This document shows positions 34,925 through 46,774 of a DNA stretch of 64,000 nucleotides, piece after piece. A program made the translations under genes and the position numbers. The notes below the pieces were generated by a model. That model saw only the letters and a list, made by a program, of their open reading frames with translations, ran no database searches and was not told the DNA's origin. The stretch's first letter is position 1. Every line of letters begins with the position of its first letter. The DNA comes from Hofstenia miamia (lineage: Eukaryota > Xenacoelomorpha > Acoela): the NCBI GenBank assembly GCA_004352715.1, contig SCFE01000079.1, positions 138,265 to 202,264 of the forward strand, given 5' to 3'.

Positions 34925-35170
34925 CAGGAGCGTACGCAGGATTTTCTGAAGGGGGGACATCTTAGACAAGGTCAAAACCGGGGCGAAGCCCCGCGAAAAT
35001 TTTTGAAAATATTGAGAAAAGAAATCCTAAAAAATGCATTTCACGACTTAGATTTAAAACTTTTCATTTTTTTGCAAAATATTTTTTGATTTATCCAGTG
35101 AAAATTATTTTTGAAGACCTGACGGGGGAAGGGGGGACATTCCACCATGTCCCCCCTGCGTACGCCACTG
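34925..35170. mobile_element. hAT-type MITE, copy 2, nested in pogo-like element
   Basis: 246 bp. The left end CAGGAGCGTACGCAGG and the right end TGCGTACGCCACTG are inverted copies. A perfect 8-bp duplication, CCCATAAT, flanks it (34917-34924 and 35171-35178). It sits inside the left part of the pogo-like element, so it inserted later. Internal GGGGGGACAT and ATGTCCCCCC match copies 1 and 3. Confidence 0.93.
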
Positions 35171-35347
35171 CCCATAATGAACGGACCTCTACTGAAAGTG
35201 AGTTGGATAATCCAAAAGGCCTAATAATCCAAATTTTATATATCTATATGTTTTGACCCTTTAAAATAATAAAAAAATGGTGCAAAAGTATAACGTTGTC
35301 TGCACGCTCTCAAAATGAAATTTTCAGCGCCTTAACTAGCGGTACGT

Positions 35348-35695
35348 TTGGCGGTGACAACATTTGACGTCAGCTTTAAAAGAATTACAAGTACAACCAA
35401 CCAAGGAGAGATATATATTCAGCAGATCTTACAAGAGTACAAATGTAGTTTTAAAAATAAAAACTGTTATCACTTGAACCAAGAAGTAAGAGTGGTTTGT
35501 TTTCGAGTAGCTGCTCGTTTTTCAGATGTCATTAATGCAGCGCAACCAATGTTGAAGTTCTTGCGAGAGTTGCCTCCGGGTGGTGACGTAGACAAGTCAA
35601 ATAATCATCAAATATTGTTGGAATGTATTCGTGCGGATATGCGCGATATCCGGGGGTTTAGTTATTCAAGGGGAACAATTCCAAAGAGAAAATGA
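35348..35695 (+). CDS. 115-codon open frame inside the pogo-like element
   Basis: Open from 35348 (non-ATG, GTG-type first codon) to the stop ending at 35695. It contains QQILQEYKCSFKNKNCYHLN and FRVAARFSDVINAAQPMLKF, ending GTIPKRK. The composition is not low-complexity and looks protein-like. I do not recognise a domain. It lies wholly within the inverted repeats, so it may be a remnant of the element's own gene (C-terminal part) or captured host sequence. Confidence 0.35.
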   Translation: MAVTTFDVSFKRITSTTNQGEIYIQQILQEYKCSFKNKNCYHLNQEVRVVCFRVAARFSDVINAAQPMLKFLRELPPGGDVDKSNNHQILLECIRADMRDIRGFSYSRGTIPKRK

Positions 35696-35768
35696 GTGGG
35701 CGATTAAATAAGAAATATTTAGTGGCTGTAAAAAAAGTCGAAAAACGGATAATCAAGGATTCACTGTA

Positions 35769-37685
35769 ACCCCAATATTCCTTTAATAATAAATTATCTG
35801 AATGAATTCAGCGTTTAGTTATGAACTGTTTACTTCTTATATATATTTCCTTTAGTGAAGTGTATATTTTATTGAGAATTGCATAGATTTCCATTAACTT
35901 ATTATTACCTCCTGTGCTTTTCTACTAATATATAAATAATTTTTTTGTCATTTAGTAGTTTTTTAAGCCACCACGCTTATACATGTATATTTGCCGCATG
36001 CTACAAATTTCATTAATTATGCTCTGTGAATATTATTCCATATCAATTATTTTTAAAAAATTTAAGGACACTTTTTATTTCTATGATTATTTTTTAATAT
36101 ATTGCTTTGACTCTTATTTCGATGATTTCAATAATTATTATTACACTTTTGCACGATATGGAGCTAATATTGGATCACGATGCGAATTTGAGCCTAATTT
36201 ACTTTTAAGGAGGATGACTCTCTGCAGTTATATATCGTAAAGACTGATATTTTTTACAGACACACTTGAAGCATTTTATACATACCCAATATCGTCCAAC
36301 ATGACGTATTTACATAAATAAAATCACACCAAGATTTGCAGTATTTCGCATGGCATATTTTTTCTTTTCATAGGTTATAGTATATTAATACACAGCATTG
36401 GCCCAAGTGAACAATATGACATTTGAAATAATTTTTTTACTTTGTACTGCAATGGAGAAAGATATTATATATATATATATATAATATACAGTCTATGTGT
36501 CTATCTTTTCACATCTAATATTCTAAATTACAAGGATCTTGTAATTTCAACATGCAAATAAAAATATTGATGTATTAAGTGTGGAATTCAAATTTTGTGT
36601 GAAGTTTTATTCATAATGGTTATTAAACACAACTTGGCTGTCAAATAATGTTTTAGTAAATATTTATTGTATACTTAAATTATTAGTTGTTTACCCATCC
36701 ATAGCTTGAATCGTTAATATAGACACTTGCTTACAGGTATTAGTTTCCAATATTTGTGAAAATGTATGCAATGCTTGATAACAATTCAGCGTCCTTGCTA
36801 CTAGGAAAATTATTCTTTCCCATAAAATTTTATGGTTTTCAATAAATCTTTTTTTCTCAGTAAACTTAAAAAAGTTGCAAAATTTATCATAAATAAAAGT
36901 GGTCACTATCCGCACTATATTGCTATTTCAAAAAACAATATAAATGAGTAAACTAGCATAGATTTTTAGTACATCAACGATGTAATCTTTGATAAAAAAG
37001 AAAGAAGAATGCAATTTAAGCAATTATACAAGTGCCAAGTTAATTTTGATGTTTTGTAGGAAAATATAATTACAAACTGTAGCTAAGATTTTGTTTTAAA
37101 AAGAAAATTTTAAATTGGACTTCACCCTTAAAATTCAAAAATACAAACCTTTATATTACTATTGCTTTCCCATTTCCCATAGGAATCTAATGTACCCTAG
37201 TAGGCTTAGACTTCAGTGTAGGCTTGCATATTATTTGAAGTAAAAAGTTCTAAAAATATATTCGTTATATACATTTACCCGTTTTTGCTACCAGTTATTG
37301 ATAAATTCTCCACAAATAAACTTCAATTTGAGACATTTCAATTGGTGAAAACTTTTCAATTAGCTGGTCGAATTCAAAAGACATGCTGTGAAGCTAAAGT
37401 TAATTCAAAACCATGTTTTATAGAGCATAGGCAGTTTTGGCAAGTGAACTTTGCAGAAATTAAGCCCAGCACAAACAAAACATTTTGCTTGAAGTGTTGA
37501 TGACATTTCATTTGTTTGAAACGAAGTGATGGTTCCTCAAGTCAAACTTTTTTTCAAAACATAAAAATAATTATACTCTATTTTAGGATTATTCATTTTA
37601 ATGTTCTACATGCTCTTAAAATTCCAAGTGATACATAGCAAATAAATACACAGATTGTCAAGTAAACCTACAAAATTAACTTTAG
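35769..37685. other. Intergenic stretch upstream of gene B
   Basis: AT-rich, with a (TA)n run near 36465-36484. Open frames at 35983-36240 and 37285-37500 have no recognisable domain. The last 29 bp before the gene B start codon (TCAAGTAAACCTACAAAATT, then AACTTTAG) also occur before gene C. Confidence 0.5.
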
Positions 37686-37861
37686 ATGCCTTCTCGTTCT
37701 TGTCTTGTCACTGGTTCAAACAAAGGCATTGGCTTAGAAGCAGTTCGTCAAATATCCAAAAAATATACAGATAATGACTTTGTATATTTAACATCCCGAG
37801 ATGAGCAAAGAGGAAAAAAGGCAATGAAAACGCTAAATGAAGAAGGCCTAAAAAACATAAG
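37686..37861 (+). CDS. Gene B exon 1
   Basis: MPSRSCLVTGSNKGIGLEAV, then RQISKKYTDNDFVYLTSRDE. Ends phase 2 at ATAAG with donor GTAATA. ATG is directly preceded by ACTTTAG. Confidence 0.9.
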
Positions 37862-40800
37862 GTAATATTGTAAAATGCTTGTCTTGTGGTAGAAGCACGT
37901 GCAACACTCAGCAAGCATTCCATCTTTAGATATATTAAACATAACCGAGGGAACTACTAGTTATTGTGTTATCTATCTAATGAGAGAACAAGAGCATTTT
38001 CATTCCAAGGTTTATCAGTATTCAGAGAATAAGTTAATTCCAAACTTCTTCTTACAGAATCAGGCCTCCGGCCGAAGCGATGAACCATTTCCAATACCTA
38101 ATGTCTCAGCTCATTTTAGACTAGAGAAAATGCAATTATTATAGCTACATGCAAACCGCGCTTCCTAACCGTACTCATCCTTATACCTAATACCTACTAT
38201 CACCTAGACTAGAGGAGTCAAACCAGAGGACCATTTAAAGCCTCAGGTTATCCTACCTTTCGCCCGGAGTGATACCTTAAGCGTTGATCATGTTGATCAA
38301 ATACATATAAAATAATAAAGATAATAAAAGATAATAAGAGGGCACTTTATGAAAACTATCTTATCCGAAAAATGCTAAAAGATAATGTTAATAAATATAC
38401 GGCTGGGGAAATCTATAATAGTTAAAAGAAAAGCAACTGGAAGCTAGGGTAGCAAAACTTAAATTAAACAGAAATAACACATTTGAGTATTTACAAATAA
38501 TGGATAACAATAACACTCACTTGTGATCAAACGGTGAGTAATAGCAGAACAAATGTTTAAAACTACTGCGATGTCTGAAATTCAAATTACGCAAACAAAA
38601 TGGATTCCTCGTACGAGCAACCAATCAAAATACAAAGAATATTCAATCACTAATTGTACATTGCTTAACGTCGCTATATTACTAAATCGACACATAATAT
38701 CAATTTACAAATTAGGGATGCAAATATACTACAATATTTTGAGAAAGAACTTTGCAAAAAATCAATGATTATAGTTATGGCTAAAAAAACAATTAAATCA
38801 ATTTGAGAAATGAAAAACCAATATTTATATTCTAGCCTTCTCCAATTCGTCAGCCTATTTTTTTACGTAAATATCAACAAAGCGGATTCTTCACTGAATA
38901 TTTGTAAGGAAATTGTTTTACAAGAACTGGGCTTAATTGCAAATTGGCAAATGAGATTATCAGGTCCTGAAAAATGACCTTAGCACATGGGACACTAACA
39001 TCAGAAAATCCCACGGTTTGATAGAGTTTCTTTATTTACCACAGGACAATTGAATTCAAGATATTTACTCTATGTACACTACCACCACCAAATGCAACTA
39101 AGAATGGACATAACAATCCAAGAATTAGTACATTAGGGAGTTTTAGTAAGAACATAGTCCAACTAAAAAACTTGATACCTGAATATGAATGAAATTCGTA
39201 CATAATCCTCTTCATTAGTGTGTAACGGGCTAGTGTGTCAAATGATTGTAAATGTACATTATATTTATCATCTATTTATCGATTGATGTTGCGATAAGTT
39301 TTTTCAAGATCATTAATTGCTAATTTCAGATATTTGCAGCTAGATGTTGAAGATGTGCAATCCATAAACCTGGCTGCTGCTCAAATTTCAAAGGCTCATG
39401 GTAAACTCGACGTACTTGTCAACAATGCAGGAATACACTTCAACCCGGAATCTACTACTCCATTTAATCAACAAGCAGAAGTAGGTTCTGTTAAATATGC
39501 TATTTTATACTGAAATCTAGACCACAAATCGAATCAACTATTTTGGGACTCTCCACGTTACGAATGCTTTTTTTGAACTTCTGAAGAATGGTGGCCTTAT
39601 CATTAATGTGAGCAGCAAATTAGGCAATCTATCGCAGGTATCGTTTTATGAAAATTTCAATACATTCGCTAGTTAATGAGTTTGTTCAAAAAAAGTGGAA
39701 TTTCCTTAACTTATTAACTAACAAAGATATGAATATCTGAAAACTCCAGGGTAGAGGAATGTTTGATTTTCCATTTAATCGAACCTTTTTTGGACTTTGC
39801 GCAAAGTTTCTACGTTGGCAGCGAGTACTTTGCAGAGGCACTGACTTAGCTTATTGAAAAACATTTGATAATTTCATGTATTTCAGGCCAAAACGGGAAA
39901 CGGATCAACCCGAGTTGACCCGCGGGTCGGGCCGGGTGGCGCTTCACTCTTTAACTGATTGTGTCGGGTCTGATGTCATTTATATTTGTTAGGATGAAAA
40001 AACACAAACATTATTTAAGGATATAAAATTTTTTTTGTATTGTAATAGTATTAAAAGAGAATAATTTCATAATGTATATCAAAATATTATAATGACACCA
40101 ATTCTAAAAATAAAATGGTTTATATAGTATACTAGATTCTTTAACAGTTAAGGATGAGTGGGCAATGTGTAAGGAACGTTTTTTTATCATATAAAATTTC
40201 TTCTAGGTTTTTGAAAGCCACGTTTAAATATTTTTTGATCAAGAGAGACTATCAGCACATAATGACACCAAAGTCCAAAGCTTCTTCAATGAAAACAAGA
40301 GAATAAAATGTCTTTATTGATACTTTTATCTTGCAATATTTTGTGTGTATTATACAAGTAAACTTTCTTTGATCGGGACGGGTCACGGTTCAGTATTAAA
40401 AATTTAGGATCGGGCTGTGGGTCATTGCTAGAAGGGCCGCGTGGGGCGGCGGGACAAAAATGTAACTCGCTTCCCACCCTACTTCAGGCACATTAATAAT
40501 TTTAGAGCAAATTTACCCATTCATTTGCCATATCCATAGATTTCAAAATCTGAGCGGTGGAAATGTTTATCGTGTTCCTCTCTTAGATGATAAAATACAA
40601 TATAAATAGTCAGTACTTTGTCCAAAATTTAAGAAGTAAGCAAACAAATATTAAAATGCTTACCATGTGTACTGTGAAGCTTAAATTAGTCATGTTTTTC
40701 AAATTTTAGGTATATTTTTTTTCAAATGAAACTTTGACATCTTTCGATTTCATGCCCAAACTGACAAAAAGTTAACATTTTTGCGAGTCCAAAAATCGAA

Positions 40801-41134
40801 GTAGTTATAAATAAAAGAGGTGAGGAAATATCTTATTAAACCTACAGACTGATATTTAAATGAAAAGCAACAATTGCAAATAATTTGATCAGATTTGATT
40901 TAATTCTTGATCATTAATATGGTAAGGCTAAATAATCATTAAATTGGATTAATGTTTCACAACACAAATACTGCTTCAATTGAAACTTATCAGTTACTTT
41001 AAATTTGAGTGTATTTGATAGACTATATAACAACATTAATGATAATATTAATAATTGAAACAATGATAAGAGTCAAAGCCAGTTTATTTGAAAAAATGGT
41101 ACCAACTTAGAAATTATAAATAATATACATAAGC

Positions 41135-41177
<43 letters not shown>

Positions 41178-42339
41178 CGAGTTCATTAGGATTGTCAAAA
41201 GTACTACCTTAAAGCAGTCCTTGGATTGTCAACTTAGCTTATGTTAAGGCTAAAACACAGAATCTGGTCTATGAGATAAGAAATATTAACTATTTGTGTT
41301 TTGTCTTCAAACGACCCATGTCTGTAATTCTAGTTTTAAGTAGTACTTCACAAGTTTTATCGAAATCTATTCTGAATTCCACTCTATTATATTTGATTAT
41401 AAAGATAGCATAAATTCGAAAAAAAGAGTATTATGTAAGAGACCAAAATAATAATTTACACTCTAAAGATTAAATGAAGTTTCATTGTGGATGTTTAGTA
41501 AATAACCTTATATTGTGTAGGCATCTTTATAATCAGGAGAATTAGAGGTGTTAAAATAGAAATATTTTAGGTGTCGGAGCATCATCAAAAGACATTAACA
41601 TCGTCCGACTTAAGAATTAAAGACATAACAGATTTCGTTAATGACTTTATGGAAAAGACAAAAACTAATTCACATAAAGAGGCCGGATACTCTGCTAATG
41701 CTTATGGAATGAGTAAACTAGCCATGATTGCAATGACTAAGGCAAGCCTTTTCAAATTTGTAATTACGATTTCCGAGAAACTTATTTTAGTCCCAGTGAA
41801 TATGTTTTGCATAATTAATTGCTGTTTGTAAAGAAGCAAATGATGAAATGATTGGTAGAATATTGTCAGATTTGGGTTTTTGACACTCGTGCTCATTGCT
41901 AAATACTAACCCTAAAATACAAAATATTTTGAGATTCTAACTAATTAAGTTAATTGCCATAACTATCTTGTTTCTAGCTCTGCTAAGAGATTAATTCAAT
42001 TGTCAAATACCCTTCTATTTTTTCATTAAAAATATAGAGTTGTAAATTATATGATAGCCAAATTTGCATAGTTGGTCGTGGCTTAAAATGGACATACTTG
42101 GCGAAAATTTTCTCCGGATGTTGTTCCAAATCAATCTTCAATTTTTTATGAACAAATTAAGATTTAAAATTTTTAGGTATTATTTATATTAAGTTAACTT
42201 GTTATTATCCTCTATTATATTTTTACCAGAAAAATCCGGTTTGTATTTGAAACTTAAGATAACTTAATTCACAAATTTGTTCATTATTTTCAAGAATTTC
42301 TTAACTTTGAGATAAATACAAAAATTTTCTAAAAAATCT

Positions 42340-42373
<34 letters not shown>

Positions 42374-42613
42374 ACTTACTGAAACATTTCAACCACTAAT
42401 ATTTAGGTCCATGCACGTGAGTTTGCCAAGGACAACATTACGGTTGTTGCAGTGTCTCCTGGTTATTGCCGAACTGATATGACCGGGGGAAAGGGTTTCC
42501 ATTCTGCTTCAGAAGGAGCAGAAATCATCACTTGGTTGGTAACAAAAGAAAACATCCAAAGTTTGTCTGGAGAATTTTTAGATCGAAAAAATTATGGAAT
42601 GGTAGAAACCTAA
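37686..42613 (+). CDS. Carbonyl-reductase-like SDR, copy B (5 exons, 273 aa)
   Basis: Join of 37686-37861, 39330-39480, 39521-39637, 41571-41741 and 42407-42613 gives an intact 273-residue frame. The start MPSRSC has one more codon than A and C. It keeps TGSNKGIG, TSRDEQRG, NNAG, RINYFG, NVSS, AYGMSK and PGYCRTDM, so an active NADPH-dependent reductase is expected. Intron 1 is GT-AG, intron 2 is 40 bp, and intron 4 has a GC donor (AAG|GCAAGC) with no nearby GT alternative. The C-terminus differs: exon 5 ends DRKNYGMVET instead of the ATEW tail. GAATGG is still present but read one base out of frame, so a small indel has replaced and slightly lengthened the tail. Exon joins are inferred. Confidence 0.88.
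37862..39329. other. Gene B intron 1
   Basis: GTAATA to TAATTTCAG. It contains open frames (37899-38144, 38553-38768) without known domains and a slightly CpG-richer patch near 38060-38290 that I cannot identify. Confidence 0.6.
39330..39480 (+). CDS. Gene B exon 2
   Basis: YLQLDVEDVQSINLAAAQIS, then LDVLVNNAGIHFNPESTTPF and NQQAE. Same length and phase as in A and C. Confidence 0.9.
39481..39520 (+). other. Gene B intron 2, 40 bp
   Basis: GTAGGTTCTG to TGAAATCTAG, 40 bp. It is nearly the same sequence as the intron of copy C and contains in-frame stops. Confidence 0.9.
39521..39637 (+). CDS. Gene B exon 3
   Basis: TTNRINYFGTLHVTNAFFEL, then LIINVSSKLGNLSQ. Carries the catalytic Asn and Ser. 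Donor GTATCG. Confidence 0.9.
39880..40465. repeat. GGGTCGGGCC-type GC-rich patches in intron 3 of gene B
   Basis: Two patches, GACCCGCGGGTCGGGCCGGG (near 39918-39937) and GGATCGGGCTGTGGGTC with GGGCCGCGTGGGGCGGCGGG (40407-40453), bracket about 450 bp of AT-rich sequence. They resemble the patches at 28.4-29.8 kb and 26.9 kb. This suggests a repeat family, possibly a DNA transposon whose ends carry this motif. The minus frame 40286-40477 is only repeat translation. Confidence 0.4.
41138..41172. repeat. (TA)n microsatellite in intron 3 of gene B
   Basis: Long uninterrupted AT/TA dinucleotide run. Confidence 0.92.
41571..41741 (+). CDS. Gene B exon 4
   Basis: VSEHHQKTLTSSDLRIKDIT, then EAGYSANAYGMSKLAMIAMT and Lys. 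Contains the YxxxK pair. Donor AAG|GCAAGC (GC type). Confidence 0.9.
42342..42371. repeat. (TA)n microsatellite 36 bp before exon 5 of gene B
   Basis: TA run in the same relative position as the TA/gap repeat before exon 5 of gene A. Confidence 0.9.
42407..42613 (+). CDS. Gene B exon 5 (terminal, altered C-terminus)
   Basis: VHAREFAKDNITVVAVSPGY, CRTDMTGGKGFHSASEGAEI, then SLSGEFLDRKNYGMVET and TAA at 42611-42613. Compared with A and C, a one-base shift in the last codons replaces the ATEW ending. Confidence 0.87.
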   Translation, partial: VHAREFAKDNITVVAVSPGYCRTDMTGGKGFHSASEGAEIITWLVTKENIQSLSGEFLDRKNYGMVET

Positions 42614-43205
42614 TTGTCATTTCCATATTGTAATTTTTAGAATATATGTTTCCTTCCAGCTTTTGCAAAGAATCAAGCACATGTTGAATAACATCGATTA
42701 TTGATTTCTAATGGTTTTCAATTTCTTTTTCTCTAATTTTTTATAAAATTACTGTTCAATTGATTAAATTCGATATTATGGTGAGCTGATCTGTAGTCAA
42801 ATTTAAAAGGAAATTGGTCAAAGCATTACAAATGAAAAATAACCAAAACGAAAAAGCATTTAATAGTTAAAAAATTTGAATAGACATATCAAAATTGTAA
42901 AAACAGATTATGAATTTATATAATTACGCAGGCTTTTTTAAGGACTTAATTTATACTATTCCATCATCTCCATCTTACAACCTCTGGCAGGGAGGATTAT
43001 TAAACAAAAATGTATAATGAAGAATGAATGGAAATTTCCATTTATACTTCATTATAAATTTAATTCAATTTAAAATAAGTTATTACCAAAGATTTAAGTT
43101 TTTGGCAAAACTTATTTTGAATTGAATTAGATTGACATGCTTTATAAATTCAAGTTTTTGCGAATGTTGTAATACATACTATTTTTATAATTTTCAATTC
43201 ACGCT
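42614..43205. other. 3' flank of gene B
   Basis: AT-rich. I see no strong AATAAA in the first 200 bases and no gene. Confidence 0.5.
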
Positions 43206-43442
43206 CTGTGGTGTACGCAAGAGGGGAGGTGGAAGATGGTGGAATGTCTCCCGCCAGATTTTCAAAATTGATTTTGATTGATTAAGTAAAAATATTTTCG
43301 GCAAATATTAATTAAAAGTTAAAACTAAGGTCCTGAATTGCATTTTTAGGGTCTATTTTTTCAATATATTAAGAATATTTTATAACATACTTGATCATAA
43401 CTAAGATTTCCCTCCCGTCAAAAAATCCTGCGTACGCTCCTG
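43206..43442. mobile_element. hAT-type MITE, copy 3 (opposite orientation)
   Basis: The left end CTGTGGTGTACGCAAG and the right end TGCGTACGCTCCTG are inverted. Flanking 8-mers TTCACGCT (43198-43205) and TTCACAAT (43443-43450) match at 6 of 8 positions, an aged target duplication. The interior (AAATTGCATTTTTAGG on one strand, TGCATTTCA motifs on the other) resembles copies 1 and 2 reversed. Confidence 0.78.
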
Positions 43443-45993
43443 TTCACAATAGTTGAAGAAATCAAGTTTACTTTCAAAATAATTCACTTTGCCAAGATCA
43501 TTGAGCACCATTTCTCTAAATTCAGAACCATCATTGAGCTTCAAAGGCCAGATATCGATTTTTTTATTTCAATCTCCAAAGTACATAATTTATTCAAACG
43601 AACTAAAAAGCATTGATATTTTTATTAAGTATATCTTTATTAAATGGTGATTTGAATGATTATGCAGCCTGATTGGCTTTAGTTAGAATTTGTAAACGAC
43701 TTCGAATATCAGTTCCTTATAAAGGGACTATCTTTACTTTTTGATAGGGATTCATCATATTTGAATAAAGGTTTCTGTTGCTGAAAACAGCAATTTTGCT
43801 ACCCAAAGCAGCGCAAAACAAAGAAAGTTAAAGCATTAATCAATTAATGATGGTCTTCTAGAAAACTTGAATGTAACAAATGCTTTGAAGGGTAAAAAGG
43901 CAACAACCAGATATGGCTGAAGACTACAGCCAAAACATGGGTCTTGGACTCCAGCATTTTGGTATTACATCCCCACATCAACTTTTGTACCAAAACGGAC
44001 AATGCATGTTTTTAGGCATTTTAATGACATTTTTTGACCACTTTATTTCTCTATCATGTTCACCTATTTTACAGCAAGCGCAATTGGAAAGGCAAGATCG
44101 CATTATTGGCTCCTTGATCATGACCTCGGCTAAGTATCGGTGCTCGGTCTAGTTTTGTCCATTATCTCTTTCCCAACAATTGAGACCAGCACAGAAAAAT
44201 CGAAATAAATGTTTGTACAATACAAAATTTCTTCAACCAAAACAAAAACTTCTTTTCAGATTATCACACAAAAGCACAACCTTAAAACTTTTTTAATTAG
44301 TGTTAGTTGAGCACAGTTTTTCATTTTGTATTAATCGAGTTGTTTCAAAAAAAATTCTAATTTATTGCTCTAATTCTAGTTTATTGAAAATCGTATTGAT
44401 TTAGAAAGTCTTGAGTGTGAAATGTCCCCTGGATAGGACATTGAGCTTACCGTAGTTGAAAAAATGCCCTTAAATTTATGGCACATTCTAGCAAAGGTTT
44501 TGTATGGAGAGTAGGTTGACTGCAGTAAGAGCACTTCAGAATAAGATTTTATAGTGAAATCACCCAAGAGGCTAAATACCAAAAAAATGCCCTTTGATGG
44601 CATTTCTCTACATTTACGACAGTTACATACACTAAAACGTGTGGATACTTTTTAAAATTACATAAAATAATTTCAGTATTGATTTTATAAACATTAGAAA
44701 GCTTGGAAATTCTATACCTCTTAGATGACTGAGGTATCAGAAAACAAAATAAGCTTGTTTTATATTAAATTTCCAACTGGAAGCAGAAATTCCAAATGCA
44801 TATGCACAGTTTTCCCAAGTGAAAATTCAATTTTCTAGAATTTCGCCTTTTGGAAAAGCCACAAATTATATTTGCTTTATTATTGAAATGACTTGTTCAT
44901 CGTAAGCCATGTTTCTCTAAAATCATGTAAACTGCACATACTGTGAATAAATACCGACCTCATTTATAATGTTCATCGACATGCATTTTTTTGGACATGT
45001 GCCTGTCAAGGCTGCTCCTCTAACTAAAGAATTTTTTCAAAATTTTTACCGCGATTATTTTTGAGATCCCTAACATAAATGCAGCAACTGACCAACGTTT
45101 TGCAGCAGCAATGACGCTGTAAATTCTCATCATTTAATACACAAAACTGGTTTCTTCTGCAACATCGAGCCTGGAGCTTTATTTTTCTTGAGAACTATAA
45201 ATCATTTGACTACAGAATTCTCCTCAATTTTGCTTCAATGTACCAACCTCTACTATTTTCTTTCCATAAAAATAGGGTAAATGTGAAATTTGTGGAAAAG
45301 TTATCACAAGTAATACAATGCCATTTTCTAAAGGAAATCAAGATTCTTTTCATTTCCAGATATCCCCATTCAGAATCAATATCTGCAAATATATTCGTAG
45401 CAGCTTCTGAATTTGGCCGCGCCTAGAGTTTCTTAGGCTGGACGTAGTTTGTAGCAAATTTTTTGGTCCATGACAATATCTGTGTATAACATAAAAGCTC
45501 AACATAGCAGCAAGTAGTTTTAATGGTCATGTCTGACCACTCATGCATTTAGGGGTTGTATACGAATAGTAGAACTTTGCTAAAATTACTTTTTAATTAA
45601 TCAATCTCATTTGCCAAATTAATAAATATCGTAGATTTTTATGGCAGGATCACGCATAGTTGACATGTAATATGAGAGTGTTAACGGAATAATCCATTTA
45701 AATGATTATTTTTATTATAAAATATATGGCACATTTGAATACGTTTTTTTAGATTACCGATGGTTATGAAATGCTCAAATTCAGAATGCATCAGATAATA
45801 ATTCTTATTCGCTAGCTCATTAAAAAATCTGCAATCTCGTTATTACACTAGACGATTCTTTGATCTTATTTTTTGATTAAGAATTAAGCGCATTTAATTA
45901 AGAATATCAACATTACGACTTAAGCAATATTTTTCAAATTGAAATAGTATGTGTGACACATAATTTGGATAGAATAACATGAGAATTTGCAAG
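43443..45993. other. Intergenic stretch, no gene recognised
   Basis: AT-rich. Open frames at 43913-44152 (plus), 44376-44603 (minus) and 45238-45426 (plus) have mixed composition but no domain I recognise. They may be decayed repeats. Confidence 0.45.
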
Positions 45994-46774
45994 CAGTTGC
46001 AGATACAGAAATATTTTTTAGAGGGGCCCAATCGCAATGCAAGATAAAATGTTAAGTGCATAATTTGGTACTATGGCTGGTTAAAAAGTATTGAATGGTT
46101 ATTTTTTAAAATTCAAAGTTCACCATCATTTACTGACTACAAAAATGTAAATATACAATTTGTTCAGCTGTTGAAGACCCACAGAATTTTTTTATAAATT
46201 TTAATCATTTCATTGTTTTTAGTAGTAATATTTATAATGGGCAATTGTGTGAAATTGAATGAAATTTTTCAATAAAATAGGATTCTTTTTAGAAACAACG
46301 TTATTTTTATTTAATATTTTTCACAAAAATTTGCATTAATTGAATACATTATATATTTTAAATTTAAAATATAAGTTTCCTTGTGCACTACAAATCAGAA
46401 ATTTTTAGTGCATTTTTAATGATATAGAATTAAGTAAAGTACAAAATATTCACATAAAATTATGAATGTGTGCCTACTTGTCAAATTTTTTCAAATATAT
46501 TTGATAAAATTCAAGAAAATCAAACATTCCAAAATGCAAAAATTTTGCTAAAAATTAATGAAACTGTAAAAATACGAAAAGTTGTGCTGGGGTTTGAGAA
46601 GTCACAGAAGTGCTTCTTGTAATTTTAGAGAAGATGCATGTTGGTGAAACCACCCATATTATTGAATTGGAATACAAAAATTTGACGATACCTATTGGGT
46701 TTGTAACTTTTTGAACAACTTTAAAGGACTATTCTTATTTTGGAGGTGGCCCGCCCCCTCTGTATCCGCCCCTG
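45994..46774. mobile_element. Possible hAT-type nonautonomous element, about 780 bp
   Basis: The right end, reverse complemented, reads CAGGGGCGGATACAGAGGGG, typical of one hAT group. The left end CAGTTGCAGATACAGAAATA with AGAGGGGCCC is a weaker inverted match. Flanking 8-mers (TTTGCAAG and TTTGTATA) match only partly. The inside is AT-rich without coding potential. Confidence 0.45.

Larger units (their letters stand above)
34895..35766. mobile_element. pogo/Tigger-like element, 872 bp, with nested hAT MITE
   Basis: The two ends are a perfect 20-bp inverted repeat, CAGTGAATCCTTGATTATCC, and the element is flanked by TA on both sides (34893-34894 and 35767-35768). A TA duplication and CAG-starting ends fit the Tc1/mariner/pogo group. 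Without the nested insertion and its duplicated 8 bp, the element is about 618 bp. It contains one 115-codon open frame (35348-35695). No recognisable transposase domain remains, so it is nonautonomous. Confidence 0.88.
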
